Source: Mixta theicola (GTDB lineage Bacteria > Pseudomonadota > Gammaproteobacteria > Enterobacterales > Enterobacteriaceae). Taken from it: a DNA stretch of 64,000 nt. Under the pieces are notes generated by a model. The model was not told the origin of the DNA. It saw nothing but the letters and a program-made list of their open reading frames with translations, and searched no databases. Below are positions 62,794 to 64,000 of this stretch, one piece after another. Each line of letters opens with the position of its first letter. Position 1 is the stretch's first letter. The stretch is taken from assembly GCF_002895925.1 (NCBI RefSeq), contig NZ_NWUO01000016.1:1-64000 (forward strand), given 5' to 3'. Position numbers and translations under genes: made by a program.

Positions 62794-62813
62794 GGGCGAG
62801 AATATTCTCGCCC
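62794..62813. terminator. Bidirectional terminator
   Basis: GGGCGAGAATATTCTCGCCC is a perfect palindrome with T run after and A-rich run before, placed between the convergent lipoprotein genes at 62564 and 62823. Confidence 0.88.
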
Positions 62814-62822
62814 TTTTCTTTA

Positions 62823-63104
62823 TTAGCTTTTTATGGCGAAATTACATTGATACCAGGCCGTGATTAACCCTGGGATATGGCTATCCTGCGGAGGTAATGC
62901 TTCAACCAAATCAAAGCCCTGGGCGTGACAATAATTAGCCACATCAAGCTTCAGCGCATCTTTGTTCACTTTCTGCGGATGGTAACGATACTGCACCGTA
63001 TGCGAAACAGGATCTTCATCCACACGTTCGAAAGCGCCTGGTTTGCTGGCCGTACAGCCCGCTAATAAAAACAGCGCCAGGACGCCGTAAATTTTACTCT
63101 TCAT
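62823..63104 (-). CDS. Small lipoprotein of unknown function
   Basis: A 93-residue lipoprotein with lipobox LLAGC (signal MKSKIYGVLALFLLAG). The mature part has a mixed composition with two cysteines (YCHAQGFDL; WYQCNFAI) that could form a disulfide. I recognise no named family. Its own promoter region (63105-63250) contains a TTGAAT/ATTCAA palindrome at 63203-63216. Confidence 0.75.
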   Translation of the reverse strand: MKSKIYGVLALFLLAGCTASKPGAFERVDEDPVSHTVQYRYHPQKVNKDALKLDVANYCHAQGFDLVEALPPQDSHIPGLITAWYQCNFAIKS

Positions 63105-63327
63105 CTCTCTTCCTTATGCTGGTGCGGCATCTTAACAGGCAACAACAAAGGCACAATCGGAATGTCGCTTAAAGCGCGACGTTCGATGGATGGTTTTATC
63201 AATTGAATTGATTCAATCTAACGTTTAGTGCCGTTGCCCGTTAAGTGCGATTATCTTTTCAGACGCCATGATGTCTGTGCCAAACACCAGATTTGCCACT
63301 ATAAATAACAATAAATTAACTGTTATT

Positions 63328-63351
63328 GCCCGCTTGATGCGGGCTTTTTTT
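63328..63351 (+). terminator. Plus-strand intrinsic terminator without an assigned gene
   Basis: GCCCGC-TTGAT-GCGGGC followed by seven T on the plus strand. The nearest genes on both sides are on the minus strand, so the transcript ending here is unidentified. Confidence 0.75.
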
Positions 63352-63356
63352 ATCGC

Positions 63357-64000
63357 TTATCCGGCGTTAGCGCTGAGCATCATACGCAAAACGTTGGCCG
63401 ATTGCGTGGGAGGAAGTGCGAGGATGGCGCGATAAAGATCGATTGTCATATCGCACATTTTTTGCCGATTCACATGCGCATCCGCGGGCGCATTAAGCCA
63501 ACGCAGATCGTTGCCCCACGAAGCATATAGCTGCTGCACGATAGTGCTTAAATGTTGATGCGCAGCGGGAAGATTTACCGCTCGCTCCGATCCCGTGCTG
63601 TCCTGTAACAGTTGTTCAATGGCTTGCCTGTCTTGCTGAATCAGATTTTCCGGCAGCACCTTAATTAAATTGACGCCGCCGTTAACCTGCGGAAAAAGAA
63701 AGCGAAAACAGAGTTGTACATTGCGAGCGCGCAGGCTTTCCATTTGCTGTAGCGACACGGCGATATAGCTATTGATTGCGGCATCACCGGCGCGCCCGAT
63801 GCGCTGATTCAGCAGATCGGTCAGCATGGCGCGTAAATGGCCGAAGGCCAACGATGGACTGACACCGGCACGCAGCTGCGCCGTTAATTCAGCGTTTAAC
63901 TGCCGCCACAGCGCCGGCTCCTGCTGCTGCAAAATACGATAGCCTTGTAAACGCGTCAGCTGCTGCTGCGCCGTATCAATCTGCGCCTGCAGGCGGGCTT
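63357..64000 (-). CDS. Unidentified helical protein, 5' part outside window
   Basis: The frame is open to the window edge, so the start is not seen; at least 213 residues are present. It is glutamine- and leucine-rich and largely helical, with likely coiled coil near the visible start (LQAQIDTAQQQLTRLQ) and LRAGVSPSLAFGHLRAMLTD further on. No family is recognised and no signal or membrane segment appears in the visible part. Confidence 0.7.
   Translation of the reverse strand, partial: ARLQAQIDTAQQQLTRLQGYRILQQQEPALWRQLNAELTAQLRAGVSPSLAFGHLRAMLTDLLNQRIGRAGDAAINSYIAVSLQQMESLRARNVQLCFRFLFPQVNGGVNLIKVLPENLIQQDRQAIEQLLQDSTGSERAVNLPAAHQHLSTIVQQLYASWGNDLRWLNAPADAHVNRQKMCDMTIDLYRAILALPPTQSANVLRMMLSANAG

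Overview
The window comes from a gamma-proteobacterial chromosome of the order Enterobacterales, most likely the Erwiniaceae (Pantoea/Mixta/Erwinia type). The main evidence is gene order. The run pdxB-usg-truA-dedA-accD-folC-dedD-cvpA-purF, then flk, yfcJ-fabB-mnmC-yfcL-epmC-yfcA-mepA-aroC-prmB-smrB-sixA-fadJ-fadI-yfcZ-fadL-mlaA and yfdC-argW, matches the order I know from Escherichia coli, with family-specific insertions. The genus is inferred, not demonstrated.

Layout. (1) 1-2.5 kb: a polymorphic-toxin/immunity locus in decay. It holds an exact 127-bp fragment of the toxin gene, an orphan immunity remnant, an intact immunity gene and a twice-frameshifted toxin gene. (2) 2.7-19.9 kb: core metabolism (purine, folate, fatty acid, PLP and tRNA pseudouridine genes), interrupted by an EamA exporter beside a deleted AraC-type regulator and by a rhodanese/MocR divergent pair. 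(3) 20-34 kb: fabB/mnmC, the chorismate synthase operon and the anaerobic beta-oxidation genes fadIJ and fadL, with recognisable FadR sites. (4) 35-42 kb: a complete cytochrome c maturation operon ccmABCDEFGHI. (5) 42.2-43.3 kb: yfdC and tRNA-Arg(CCT) argW, followed by an attachment-site-like scar. (6) 43.4-53.7 kb: a type VI secretion (T6SS) island reduced by at least two internal deletions. TssB, TssE, TssJ, VasL, PAAR, a large putative effector and SUMF1-fold lipoproteins remain. TssC is fused to the 3' end of vgrG, tssG is fused to an unrelated upstream gene, and tssK/L/M/F/H and hcp are absent from the window. (7) 54.5-64 kb: a small AriR-like regulator, a YhjX-type transporter, an SMP-30 lactonase-like gene, a complete bglG-bglF-GH1 beta-glucoside operon with two antiterminator sites, two small lipoproteins and one gene running off the end.

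How parts work together. cvpA-purF carries a consensus PurR box. FadR sites precede fadI, fadL (two) and fabB, so fatty-acid breakdown, uptake and unsaturated-acid synthesis share a regulator here. The bgl operon has the classic RAT/terminator pair before bglG and between bglG and bglF.

The most unusual items are the pared-down T6SS island with a tandem, partly deleted SUMF1 lipoprotein array beside a 770-residue putative effector; several apparent -1 frameshifts confined to toxin/T6SS genes, two of them on slippery-type heptamers; and a 121-bp intergenic element present twice, each time between convergent genes, whose long terminal stem is kept by compensatory base changes. Nothing resembling a CRISPR array, rRNA or an intact transposase was seen.
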